Positions 43,234 to 52,192 of a stretch of DNA of 64,000 bases are shown here, piece after piece; position 1 is the first letter of the stretch; every line of letters starts with the position of its first letter. The notes below the pieces were generated by a model. That model saw only the letters and a program-made list of their open reading frames with translations. It searched no databases and was not told the origin of the DNA. Position numbers and translations under genes: made by a program. The stretch is from Betaproteobacteria bacterium HGW-Betaproteobacteria-16. GTDB taxonomy: Bacteria; Pseudomonadota; Gammaproteobacteria; Burkholderiales; Burkholderiaceae_C. The stretch is taken from contig PHCQ01000008.1 in the NCBI GenBank assembly GCA_002840835.1, positions 1 through 64,000 of the forward strand, written 5' to 3'.

Positions 43234-43255
43234 CCCTTTGAAAGAGGCGGTCTGA

Positions 43256-43801
<546 letters not shown>

Positions 43802-43826
43802 TTGCCTTCCCCGAACAAGAAAGCAC

Positions 43827-45224
43827 ATGAATATGAAAAACCTCATCGCAACCCTGATGCTGGGACTGGGTCTGGCCCTTGGTGGTGTCAACGCCTTTGC
43901 CCAGACGGCGACCGAAGCCCCTGCGGCCGCCATGGAAGCTGCGCCCGCCGCGGCCGAAGCCCCTGCCGCTGCAGAAGAAGCCGCTCCCGCGCCCACGGTC
44001 GACAAAGGCGACGTGGCCTGGATGATGGTCTCCACCATCCTCGTCGTCCTCATGGTCCTGCCTGGCCTAGCGCTGTTCTACGGTGGCCTGGTGCGCAGCA
44101 AGAACATGCTGTCCGTGCTCATGCAGGTCATGGTGGTGTTCTCGCTGATCTGCGTGCTGTGGGCCATGTACGGCTACAGCCTGGCCTTCGGTGGTGAGGG
44201 ACTGATCATCGGCAACCTCGACCGGGTGTTCCTGATGGGCATCACCCCCGACTCGCTGGCCGACACCTTCTCTGATGGTGTGAAGATTCCTGAATACATC
44301 TTCATTGCCTTCCAGGCCACCTTTGCCGGCATCACCTGCGCCCTGATCGTGGGCTCCTTCGCCGAACGCATGAAGTTCAGCGCCGTGCTGCTGTTCTGCG
44401 CCATCTGGTTCACCTTCAGCTACCTGCCGATCGCCCACATGGTGTGGGGCGTGGGTGGCTACCTGCTCGACAAGGGCGCGCTGGACTTCGCTGGCGGCAC
44501 CGTGGTGCACATCAACGCGGCCATGGCCGGTCTGGTGGGTGCCTACATGGTGGGCAAGCGCATCGGCTACGGCAAGGAAGCCATGGCGCCTCACAGCCTG
44601 ACGCTGACCATGGTCGGTGCCTCGCTGCTGTGGGTGGGCTGGTTCGGCTTCAACGCCGGCTCCAACCTGGAAGCCAATACTGGCGTCGGTCTGCCGTTCA
44701 TCAACACCATGTTCGCCACCGCCGCCGCCGTGCTGGCCTGGTGCATCGGTGAAGCACTGGGCAAGGGCAAGGCCTCCATGCTGGGTGCCGCCTCTGGCGC
44801 CGTGGCCGGTCTGGTCGCCATCACCCCGGCCTGCGGCTCGGTGGGCCCCATGGGCGGCATCATCATCGGTCTGGTCGCAGGCTTCGTCTGCCTGTGGGGC
44901 GTCAATGGTCTCAAGAAGATGCTCGGCGCTGACGACTCGCTCGACGTGTTCGGTATCCATGGCATCGGCGGCATCATCGGCGCCATCCTGGTCGGCGTGT
45001 TTGCCGCACCTGGCCTGGGCGGCACCGGTGGCGAAGACTTCTCCATCGGCAGCCAGGTCCTGATCCAGGCCGAAGGCGTGCTGATCACCATGGTGTGGTC
45101 GTCCGTCGTCGCCTTCATCGCCTACAAGATTGTGGACATGGTCATTGGCCTGCGTGTCACGGAAGAAGCCGAGCGCGAAGGTCTGGACATCACCGCTCAC
45201 GGCGAAACCGCCTACAACCGCTGA
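43827..45224 (+). CDS. amtB: Ammonium transporter AmtB
   Basis: This 465-residue protein has a signal peptide (LIATLMLGLGLALGGVNAFA), an Ala/Glu/Pro-rich periplasmic segment (~25-65) and eleven membrane spans. The pore features are visible in the segments AALVWMMVST-like DVAWMMVSTILVVLM, FAGGTVVHINAAMAGLVGAY (first pore His) and FGIHGIGGIIGAIL (second pore His). It imports ammonium and is gated by the P-II protein encoded just upstream. Starts at 43827 and 43833 are both possible. Confidence 0.95.
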   Translation: MNMKNLIATLMLGLGLALGGVNAFAQTATEAPAAAMEAAPAAAEAPAAAEEAAPAPTVDKGDVAWMMVSTILVVLMVLPGLALFYGGLVRSKNMLSVLMQVMVVFSLICVLWAMYGYSLAFGGEGLIIGNLDRVFLMGITPDSLADTFSDGVKIPEYIFIAFQATFAGITCALIVGSFAERMKFSAVLLFCAIWFTFSYLPIAHMVWGVGGYLLDKGALDFAGGTVVHINAAMAGLVGAYMVGKRIGYGKEAMAPHSLTLTMVGASLLWVGWFGFNAGSNLEANTGVGLPFINTMFATAAAVLAWCIGEALGKGKASMLGAASGAVAGLVAITPACGSVGPMGGIIIGLVAGFVCLWGVNGLKKMLGADDSLDVFGIHGIGGIIGAILVGVFAAPGLGGTGGEDFSIGSQVLIQAEGVLITMVWSSVVAFIAYKIVDMVIGLRVTEEAEREGLDITAHGETAYNR

Positions 45225-45232
45225 TCCTTCAC

Positions 45233-45269
45233 CTGCGGGTATCGAGCATTCGCTGCTCGATACCCGCAG
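45233..45269 (+). terminator. 16-bp hairpin after amtB
   Basis: ctgcgggtatcgagca-ttcgc-tgctcgatacccgcag is a perfect 16-bp stem with a 5-nt loop, nine bases after the amtB stop. No T-run follows; the T-run terminator lies at 45292. It may protect the amtB mRNA end. Confidence 0.6.
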
Positions 45270-45291
45270 TGTCGACATCTCCCTGGACGTT

Positions 45292-45327
45292 GAGCCCGCA
45301 TCGCCTCTGGCATGCGGGCTCTTTTTT
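45292..45327 (+). terminator. Intrinsic terminator of the glnK-amtB operon
   Basis: gagcccgcat and atgcgggctc form a perfect 10-bp stem around a 10-nt loop, followed directly by six T residues. This is the clearest Rho-independent terminator in the window. Confidence 0.85.
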
Positions 45328-45474
45328 GTCCGTTGGTTTTCCGTGCTGTCTGCACGAGACCAGGGTTCATCACCCACGCGAACCTGCTGCGCTCTGGGGT
45401 GGCAGGGGTCAGACTGCACCCGTCCGATGCCTGCCTATGATGTCTGTGGGACATCACAACATCAGGAGGAAACC

Positions 45475-45750
45475 ATGACACCACCGCGCCACAGCCACAC
45501 TTTGCGGCTACCACCCTTGCTCGCCCTGGCACTGATCTGCCTTGCCGGTTCTCCGGTCTGGGCACAGCCAGCGAAACCCGCCGCAGTCACACCCGGTTCG
45601 CCCGCCAGTGCGGCCGCGTCACGTCCACCCACCAGCGTGCGTTTCATCAAGGCCCCTTCCGACGAAACACCCGCAGCCAGGGCCAGAAGACTGAAGCGCG
45701 AATGCAAGGGCAAGCCCAACGCCGGCATGTGCCTGGGCCACGCGAGCTGA
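45475..45750 (+). CDS. Small exported protein
   Basis: This 91-residue protein has a signal peptide (LRLPPLLALALICLAGSPVWA) and a short basic mature part ending in ARRLKRECKGKPNAGMCLGHAS, with two cysteines that could form a disulfide. The ATG at 45475 has a strong ribosome-binding site (caggaggaaacc). The PxxASAA/PsB-like Pro/Ala linker suggests the functional part is the C-terminal ~35 residues. No family recognised. Confidence 0.65.
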   Translation: MTPPRHSHTLRLPPLLALALICLAGSPVWAQPAKPAAVTPGSPASAAASRPPTSVRFIKAPSDETPAARARRLKRECKGKPNAGMCLGHAS

Positions 45751-45859
45751 CGTCCGGAGAAAAGCGGGTAGGGCAGGCGCGCAGGCGCCGCGGGCGATTG
45801 CATCGCTGTGTGCAAAAAATTCAAGCGCTGCAGGGGTGCCCACGGCTACCATCTGCGCC

Positions 45860-46984
45860 ATGACTCCTCACGATGAAGCAGGGCTGGTCCAACTGACCGA
45901 ACAGATACGCGCTGCCAGCGCCGCAGGCACACCGTTGCGCATCTTTGGCGGCGACACCAAGCATTTTTACGGCGAACCAGTGAAGGGTGAGCCTTTGTCC
46001 ACCACGGCATGGGCGGGCATCGTCAGCCATGAGCCGACCGAACTTGTCATCACCGTGCGCGCTGGCACGCCACTGGCCGACGTGGAAGCGGTGCTGGCCG
46101 AGAGAGGCCAGTGCCTGCCTTTCGAACCCCCGCATTTTGGTGAGGGCGGCACCGTGGGCGGCATGGTGGCGGCCGGCCTCGCCGGCCCGGCCCGGGCCAG
46201 TGCGGGTGGCGTGCGCGACTTCGTGCTGGGCTGCCGTTTCATCAACGGGCGCGGTGAGCTGCTGACCTTTGGCGGCCAGGTCATGAAAAACGTGGCCGGC
46301 TACGACGTCAGCCGCGTCATGGCCGGGTCCATGGGTACGCTGGGCCTGATCACCGAAGTCAGCCTCAAGGTTTTGCCGGTGGCCCCTGCCGAAGCCACGC
46401 TGGTGTTCACACTGAACCAGCACGACGCGCTGGAGCAATTGCACCGCTGGGGTGGCCAGCCACTCCCGCTCAATGCCTCGTGCTGGGTGCGGGACGACAC
46501 CCAACCCGATGCGCCTGAACTGCTGTTTGTTCGCCTGCGGGGTGCGGTCGCGGCGGTGGAGGCGGCCTGCGAGCGCATGCTGCGCGAGGCAGGCGGCCAG
46601 CGTATGGACAACACACAAGCCGCGCCCGACTGGGCCGACTGCCGCGATCAGCGCCTGCCCTTCTTTCAATCCCCGGCACCCGATCTGTGCCTGTGGCGCC
46701 TGTCGGTGCCGCAGACGGCACCCGTGCTGGACCTGCCTTACGCTCAACTGGTCGAATGGCATGGCGCGCAGCGCTGGTTGTGGGCGCCGGCGGCTGCCGC
46801 GGCAACGATACGCACGGTGGTGGCCGCTGCCGGCGGCCACACCACCTTGTTCCGCGCAGGGGCGGATGGCGCACCCCATGTGCCGCGTTTTGACGCCCTG
46901 TTGCCCGCCATTGAAGCCATCACCCGTCGCCTGCGCACCGAATTCGATCCAGCCGCTGTGTTCAATCCCGGCCGCATGGGCTGA
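45860..46984 (+). CDS. glcE: Glycolate oxidase subunit GlcE
   Basis: This 374-residue FAD-binding subunit has the FAD_binding_4 region (PLRIFGGDTKHFYG; ELVITVRAGTPLADVEAVLA; GGTVGGMVAAGLAGPAR) and a C-terminal substrate-side domain ending in RTEFDPAAVFNPGRMG. With GlcD and GlcF it oxidises glycolate to glyoxylate at the membrane. The ATG at 45860 is chosen; an earlier ATG at 45836 adds eight residues. glcD is not directly upstream and must lie elsewhere. Confidence 0.9.
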   Translation: MTPHDEAGLVQLTEQIRAASAAGTPLRIFGGDTKHFYGEPVKGEPLSTTAWAGIVSHEPTELVITVRAGTPLADVEAVLAERGQCLPFEPPHFGEGGTVGGMVAAGLAGPARASAGGVRDFVLGCRFINGRGELLTFGGQVMKNVAGYDVSRVMAGSMGTLGLITEVSLKVLPVAPAEATLVFTLNQHDALEQLHRWGGQPLPLNASCWVRDDTQPDAPELLFVRLRGAVAAVEAACERMLREAGGQRMDNTQAAPDWADCRDQRLPFFQSPAPDLCLWRLSVPQTAPVLDLPYAQLVEWHGAQRWLWAPAAAAATIRTVVAAAGGHTTLFRAGADGAPHVPRFDALLPAIEAITRRLRTEFDPAAVFNPGRMG

Positions 46985-47050
46985 CACCACCCGGACCTGC
47001 CGGACCACCATCACCCCAGCGCCTTCTGCCTCCCACCCTATCGCCCCGAC

Positions 47051-48286
47051 ATGCAAACCAACCTCTCCCCCGAATACCGCGCCCGTGCCGACGGACGCGA
47101 GGCAGAGGCGATCCTGCGCAAGTGCGTGCATTGCGGCTTCTGCACCGCCACCTGTCCCACGTACCAGCTGCTGGGCGACGAGCTCGATGGTCCGCGCGGG
47201 CGTATCTACCTGATGAAACAGGTGCTCGAAGGGGCAGCGCCCACGCGCAAGACCCAGCTGCACCTGGACCGCTGCCTGACCTGCCGCAACTGCGAATCCA
47301 CCTGCCCCAGCGGGGTGGATTACGGGCACCTGATCGACATCGGCCGCAGAATAGTTGACGAAAAAGTGCCACGCCCCGCAGGCGAAAAGGCCGTGCGCTG
47401 GCTGCTCAAGGAGGGACTGCCTTCGCCGTTGTTTGGCCCCGCGATGAAGATGGGGCAATTGGTGCGCGGCCTGCTGCCTGCCTCACTGAAAAACAAGGTG
47501 CCGGCCAGACAGGACGCTGGCCGCTGGCCCACCCAGACCCATGCGCGCAAGGTGTTGATGCTCACGGGCTGCGTGCAGCCCGCCATGATGCCCAACATCA
47601 ACAGCGCCACGGCCCGTGTGCTCGATGCCGCCGGCATTCAGACCGTGATCGCACCCCAGGCGGGCTGCTGTGGTGCGGTCAAATTCCACCTCAACGACCA
47701 GGACGGCGGCAAAGCAGAAATGCGCGCCAACATCGACGCTTGGTGGCCGTTGCTGGAGCAGGGCGTGGAAGCCATCGTGATGAATGCGTCAGGCTGCGGC
47801 GTCACCGTGAAGGATTACGGGCACATCCTGGCCGACGATCCGACCCATGCCTACAAGGCCGCGCGGGTGAGCCTGCTGACCAGAGACCTCAGCGAATGCC
47901 TGCCCGAACTGGTGCCCGTGCTCAAACCCAAACTGGCCAGCGTGCCCGACGCGAAGAAGGTGATCGGCTACCACCCGCCCTGCACACTGCAGCATGGCCA
48001 GCAACTCAAGGGCGGCGTGGAGACCCATCTGGCCGCGCTGGGCTTCAACGTGCAGGTGGCCAAGAGCGAAGCCCACCTGTGCTGTGGCTCGGCCGGCACC
48101 TATTCGGTGCTCAACCCCACGCTGTCGTACCAGCTGCGCGACCGAAAGCTCGGTCACCTGGGCGAGCTTCAGCCCGACGTGATCACCAGCGCCAACATCG
48201 GCTGCATCACCCACCTGCAAAGCGGCACGTCGACCCCGGTGCGGCATTGGGTGGAGGTATTGGACGACCTTCTGCACCCCACATGA
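47051..48286 (+). CDS. glcF: Glycolate oxidase iron-sulfur subunit GlcF
   Basis: This 411-residue protein has two 4Fe-4S motifs at the N-terminus (CVHCGFCTATCP and CLTCRNCESTCP) and two CCG-type cysteine-rich domains (GCCGAVKFHLND; LCCGSAGTYSVLNP). It passes electrons from GlcD/GlcE to the quinone pool. It lies 66 bases after glcE and shares ATGA with the following lrgA-like gene. Confidence 0.93.
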   Translation: MQTNLSPEYRARADGREAEAILRKCVHCGFCTATCPTYQLLGDELDGPRGRIYLMKQVLEGAAPTRKTQLHLDRCLTCRNCESTCPSGVDYGHLIDIGRRIVDEKVPRPAGEKAVRWLLKEGLPSPLFGPAMKMGQLVRGLLPASLKNKVPARQDAGRWPTQTHARKVLMLTGCVQPAMMPNINSATARVLDAAGIQTVIAPQAGCCGAVKFHLNDQDGGKAEMRANIDAWWPLLEQGVEAIVMNASGCGVTVKDYGHILADDPTHAYKAARVSLLTRDLSECLPELVPVLKPKLASVPDAKKVIGYHPPCTLQHGQQLKGGVETHLAALGFNVQVAKSEAHLCCGSAGTYSVLNPTLSYQLRDRKLGHLGELQPDVITSANIGCITHLQSGTSTPVRHWVEVLDDLLHPT

Positions 48287-48648
48287 TCCCGGCGCTCGCC
48301 ACCTTGCTGGTGTTCCAGCTCGTGGGCGAGGCGCTGGTGCGCGTGTTGACCGTGCCGGTGCCCGGTCCGGTGGTGGGCATGGCCTTGCTGCTGCTGGCCC
48401 TGGTGCTGCGACCTGCATGGGCTGGCGCCATCCGGCCCACGGCGCAGACGCTGCTGCAGCACCTGTCGCTGCTCTTCGTGCCCGCCGGCGTGGGGGTGAT
48501 GCTTCACCTGCAGCGCCTGGGTGACGAGGCCCTGGCCATTGGCGTGGCCCTGGTGATCAGCACCTGGGTGGGCCTGGCCAGTGCGGCGCTCACCATGGCC
48601 TGGTTGATGAAGCACACAGCCCCGCCTCAGGAAAAGGACGGCCCATGA
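48283..48648 (+). CDS. CidA/LrgA family membrane protein
   Basis: This 121-residue protein has four membrane spans and the family segment LVGEALVRVLTVPVPGPVVG near the N-terminus. CidA/LrgA proteins are holin-like and have been linked to murein hydrolase control and, with LrgB, to export of pyruvate or glycolate. The start overlaps glcF and the stop overlaps lrgB (ATGA at both ends), so it belongs to the glycolate operon; transport of glycolate is a reasonable inference. Confidence 0.85.
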   Translation: MIPALATLLVFQLVGEALVRVLTVPVPGPVVGMALLLLALVLRPAWAGAIRPTAQTLLQHLSLLFVPAGVGVMLHLQRLGDEALAIGVALVISTWVGLASAALTMAWLMKHTAPPQEKDGP

Positions 48649-49409
48649 ACGAAGGGTTGCCCCTGGCTTCTGCCACCGCTGCCGCCGACCGTCTGGCCGA
48701 CGTCTGGGTGTACCTGTCGACTTCGCCCTTGCTCGGGCTCACGGCCACGCTGCTGGTCTACCAGGCCAGCTTCGTGGTTTACCGGCGCAGCGGCTTTCAC
48801 CCGCTGGCCAACCCGGTGGCACTGTCCGTGATGGTGCTGGGGGCGCTGCTCTGGGCCACCCACACCCCTTACGCCACCTACTTTGAAGGCGCGCAGTTCG
48901 TGCACTTTCTGCTGGGGCCGGCCACGGTGGCGCTGGCGGTGCCGCTGTTTGAACAGCTGGCGCGCCTGAAACGGTTGTGGCTGCCCATGCTGGGTGCGCT
49001 GGTGGTGGGCACGCTGGCCGCCACGGTCACGGCGATTGGCGTGGGCTGGGCGCTGGGGGCGACGAAGGCCACCATTGCCTCGCTAGCGCCCAAGTCAGTG
49101 ACGGCGCCCGTGGCCATGGGCATTTCGGAGCAGATCGGCGGCCTTCCCACACTGACCGCCGTGCTGGTGGTGTGCACCGGCATCCTGGGCGCGGCCAGCG
49201 CGCGTTACCTGTTCGATGCGCTGCGCATCCAGGACCCCACGGTGCGCGGATTCGCGCTGGGCACCGCAGCGCACGGCATTGGCACCGCGCGCGCGTTTCT
49301 GGTGAGCGAAGAAATGGGCGCCTTCGCCGGCCTGGCCATGGGCCTGTGTGCCCTCTTCAGCGCAGTGGCCCTGCCGCTGGTGGCGGGGTGGCTATTGCGC
49401 TGGGTGTGA
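48645..49409 (+). CDS. LrgB family membrane protein
   Basis: This 254-residue protein has about seven to eight membrane spans and the LrgB-family segments FLLGPATVALAVPLFEQ, LAPKSVTAPVAMGISEQIGG and GIGTARAFLVSEEMGAFAGLAMG. It pairs with the CidA/LrgA-like protein upstream. Plant and some bacterial LrgAB proteins carry glycolate and glycerate, which fits its linkage to glcEF. Confidence 0.9.
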   Translation: MNEGLPLASATAAADRLADVWVYLSTSPLLGLTATLLVYQASFVVYRRSGFHPLANPVALSVMVLGALLWATHTPYATYFEGAQFVHFLLGPATVALAVPLFEQLARLKRLWLPMLGALVVGTLAATVTAIGVGWALGATKATIASLAPKSVTAPVAMGISEQIGGLPTLTAVLVVCTGILGAASARYLFDALRIQDPTVRGFALGTAAHGIGTARAFLVSEEMGAFAGLAMGLCALFSAVALPLVAGWLLRWV

Positions 49410-49421
49410 GCATGGGCCTGC

Positions 49422-50372
49422 TCAGGCTTGCCGCAACCCTGTGCCTGCGACGCTGCGCACCCACCGCCAAACGGGCTGTCCATAAACAATCAAGGCCAGT
49501 GCCAGCAAGATCAGCGGCAACGCGATGAACACCTGACCGGTGAGCACCTCGCCGCCGAGCGCCACACCCACCCACAGCGCGACCACCGGGTTCACAAAGG
49601 AATAGCTGCTGGCGAGCGCCGACGAGCTGTTCTTGAGCAGCCACAGGTAGGCGTTGAGTGTGACCAGGGTGCCCATGACCACCAGATACCCCCACGCGGC
49701 CCAGGAGGCCACACTGGTCTGGCCGATCTGCCAGGTGCGCGTGGCCGGCTCGAACAACACCGCCACCAGTAACCCGATGGCGCCGCCCGTGAGCCACTGC
49801 GCAGCAGACGCCATGGCAGGGCCGGGCAGGGAGAGCTTGCGCGATGCGTAGGAGCCCAGGCTCCAGCACAGTGGCGCGCCGAACGCGAACAGCGCACCCA
49901 GCCAGGTGGCAGAGAAGTCGCCTTCCAGCGCCAGCACCGCTGCCCCCGCCACGCCCAGCCCCAGGCCCAGCCAGCTGGTGGCGGGCACATGCTCGCCACC
50001 CCAGCGCGTCCACAATGCCAGCCACATGGGCATGGTGGTCACCACCGTGGCCATCAGCCCCGAACCGATGCCCATCTTCTGCGCCAGCACCACCAGGCCC
50101 ATCGCACCAAAAGCCATCAGGCCACCGATCAGCACCGAATGCCGCCACTGCAAAGCCGTGGGCCAGGCCAGTCCTTGCCAGCGGGCCAGCCCCAGCATCA
50201 CCGCACCGGCGAACAGGAAGCGCGCGCCATTCATGAGCAGTGGCGGCAGGGTCTGCATGGCCACATTAAGCGCGTGGTAGGTCGTGCCCCAGACGAAATA
50301 CACAATCAGCAAGGCCGCGATCAGCGGCACTTGCTTGCCAGAAGGGATGATGCGCCGGAAAATGAACGGCAT
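49422..50372 (-). CDS. EamA/DMT family transporter
   Basis: This 316-residue protein has ten predicted membrane spans in two EamA repeats (VPLIAALLIVYFVWGTTYHALN at the start; second repeat from ~170). Members export amino acids or metabolites. It is divergent from an Lrp/AsnC-type regulator gene with under 70 bp between them, the usual layout of an Lrp-regulated amino acid exporter. Confidence 0.86.
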   Translation of the reverse strand: MPFIFRRIIPSGKQVPLIAALLIVYFVWGTTYHALNVAMQTLPPLLMNGARFLFAGAVMLGLARWQGLAWPTALQWRHSVLIGGLMAFGAMGLVVLAQKMGIGSGLMATVVTTMPMWLALWTRWGGEHVPATSWLGLGLGVAGAAVLALEGDFSATWLGALFAFGAPLCWSLGSYASRKLSLPGPAMASAAQWLTGGAIGLLVAVLFEPATRTWQIGQTSVASWAAWGYLVVMGTLVTLNAYLWLLKNSSSALASSYSFVNPVVALWVGVALGGEVLTGQVFIALPLILLALALIVYGQPVWRWVRSVAGTGLRQA

Positions 50373-50439
50373 GTCTGCACCTGATATGGAAAATATTCAG
50401 ACGATGGCTTGAATGCCGGAATTTACACGAGCTCAGACG

Positions 50440-50889
50440 ATGTCGCAAGAAAATTTACAGACAGACGACCTGGACAGAAGAATCATTACGGCCTTGAGCA
50501 CGGACAGCCGTCGTTCTTACGCTGACGTGGCTGGCGAGGTGGGTATGTCCACCGCAGCAGTGCACGAGCGGGTGCGCAAGATGGTGGAGCGCGGGGTGAT
50601 CGAGCGGTTTTCACTGCGCGTGGTGCCTGAAGCCGTGGGCCTGCACTTCACCGCTTTCGTGGCCATCCGCAACGACGGCGGGGCGCACTGCCGGGAGATC
50701 GCACCCCGGTTGCGCGAGATTCCGGAAGTGAACGAGTTGCACAGCGTGGCCGGCGAGCACGACTTCCTGGCCAAGATCCGCTGCACCCACCCACGCGCGC
50801 TGGAGGACGTGCTCTACCAGATCAAGGCGATTCCGGGTGTGGCGCGAACCACCAGCACAGTGGTGTTGAACACCGAGTTTGAACGGTAG
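50440..50889 (+). CDS. Lrp/AsnC family transcriptional regulator
   Basis: This ~149-residue protein has an N-terminal HTH (LDRRIITALSTDSRRSYADVAGEVGMSTAAVHERVRKM) and a C-terminal RAM/AsnC ligand domain (VNELHSVAGEHDFLAKIRC). ATGs at 50413 and 50440 are both possible; 50440 gives the usual short N-terminus. It probably senses an amino acid and controls the divergent EamA exporter. Confidence 0.88.
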   Translation: MSQENLQTDDLDRRIITALSTDSRRSYADVAGEVGMSTAAVHERVRKMVERGVIERFSLRVVPEAVGLHFTAFVAIRNDGGAHCREIAPRLREIPEVNELHSVAGEHDFLAKIRCTHPRALEDVLYQIKAIPGVARTTSTVVLNTEFER

Positions 50890-50937
50890 TGGGGTATCCG
50901 CTTGAACGAACAAGCCGCAAGTCCTCCAGGAGCCCAC

Positions 50938-51543
50938 ATGCCCCCTTCCACGCACCCCTTGCGCTGCCGCTGCGGCATGCTGCAAGGCCATGTCGAACTG
51001 GGCGGCGTCAGCAACCGCATGGTGTGCTATTGCCATGATTGCCAGGCCTTTGCGCGGTTTCTGGGACGGCCGGAAGACGTGCTCGACGCGCAAGGTGGTT
51101 CGGAGGTGGTGCAAACGGCGCCGCATCGCATCCGGATCACCCAGGGCGCAGAGCATCTCGCGGTCATGCGCTTGTCGGACAAGGGCATGCTGCGCTGGTA
51201 TGCCGCCTGTTGCCGCACACCCGTGGGCAACACCATGGATCGCCGCAGCTACCCCTTCACCGGGCTGCTCAGTGCCTGCCTCGACACCTTGCCCCTGGCG
51301 CCTTCGTTCGGCCCGGTGCGCGCGCGGGCCAACACCGGGAGCGCAGTGGGTGAGCCCAAGCCTCGGGCATTTGGCATGGCGGGTGCCGTGCTGCGCATCC
51401 TGAGTCTGGTGCTGCACAGCCGACTTTCTGGCCGATACAGGGACACACCCTTTTTCACCGCAGCGGGCGCGCCGGTGGCCCGGCCCACCGTGCTCTCTGC
51501 CGAGGCGCGAGAACGTCTGCGCTCCACGCCCGGCAACGACTGA
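50938..51543 (+). CDS. DUF6151 / GFA-like zinc-site protein
   Basis: This 201-residue protein has a GFA-like cysteine layout: CRCGMLQGHV near the N-terminus, CYCHDCQAFARFLG, and CCRTPVGN. These cysteines should bind zinc. The C-terminal half is specific to DUF6151-type proteins (RLSGRYRDTPFF). GFA enzymes act on S-hydroxymethylglutathione, but the role of this subgroup is unknown to me. The start at 50938 has a strong ribosome-binding site (ccaggagcccac). Confidence 0.75.
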   Translation: MPPSTHPLRCRCGMLQGHVELGGVSNRMVCYCHDCQAFARFLGRPEDVLDAQGGSEVVQTAPHRIRITQGAEHLAVMRLSDKGMLRWYAACCRTPVGNTMDRRSYPFTGLLSACLDTLPLAPSFGPVRARANTGSAVGEPKPRAFGMAGAVLRILSLVLHSRLSGRYRDTPFFTAAGAPVARPTVLSAEARERLRSTPGND

Positions 51544-51550
51544 TCCGCCC

Positions 51551-52033
51551 TCAGGCCAGCGCCTCTTCGATGTCCTTGGCCAGCTTCTCGGGCGCGTCCT
51601 GGGGCGCATAGCGCTTGATCACGCGGCCGTCCTTGCCGACCAGGAATTTGGTGAAGTTCCACTTGATGGCCTTGCTGCCCAGCAGGCCTGGTGCTTCGGC
51701 CGCGAGCCACTGGTAGAGCGGGTGGGCGTCGGCACCGTTGACATCGATCTTGCTCATCATTGGAAACGTCACGCCGAAATTCTTCTGGCAGAACGCGCCG
51801 ATTTCTTCGTTGCTGCCCGGGTCCTGGTTGCCGAACTGGTTGCAGGGAAACCCCAGCACCACCAGGCCCCGGCTGCCGTAGGTCTGGTGCAGCTTTTCCA
51901 GGCCGCCGAATTGCGGCGTGAAGCCGCAGGCGCTGGCGGTGTTGACGATGAGCAGGGGTTTGTTTCGGAACTGATCAAGCGCAACCGGTTTTCCGTCAAT
52001 GGTCTGGGCTTCAAAGTCGTAAATGCTGGGCAT
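51551..52033 (-). CDS. Glutathione peroxidase (Cys type)
   Basis: This 160-residue thioredoxin-fold peroxidase has the catalytic cysteine in NTASACGFTPQFGGLE, the Gln in LGFPCNQFGNQDPG and the Trp/Asn in KWNFTKFLV. Cysteine replaces selenocysteine, as is usual in bacteria; many such enzymes use thioredoxin. It begins at 52033; a longer start adds 12 residues without family support. Confidence 0.92.
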   Translation of the reverse strand: MPSIYDFEAQTIDGKPVALDQFRNKPLLIVNTASACGFTPQFGGLEKLHQTYGSRGLVVLGFPCNQFGNQDPGSNEEIGAFCQKNFGVTFPMMSKIDVNGADAHPLYQWLAAEAPGLLGSKAIKWNFTKFLVGKDGRVIKRYAPQDAPEKLAKDIEEALA

Positions 52034-52192
52034 GCCGGGTTCCTGCAACGATTGAAATGAGAGGCCCATTGTGGCGTCTCGTCACCGCCGCTGCGCAATG
52101 TGTCACGGTGCACCCGCGACGCCCTGCCGGTTATTGCCAAAGTGCGGCATACTTATTAGTAATAATTTGTTAAAGCACTCTGAGGCAAACGC

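Noticed and set aside
45821-47458. 545-codon minus-strand open frame opposite glcE and glcF
   Set aside because: It is a shadow of two convincing genes, with no recognisable motif.
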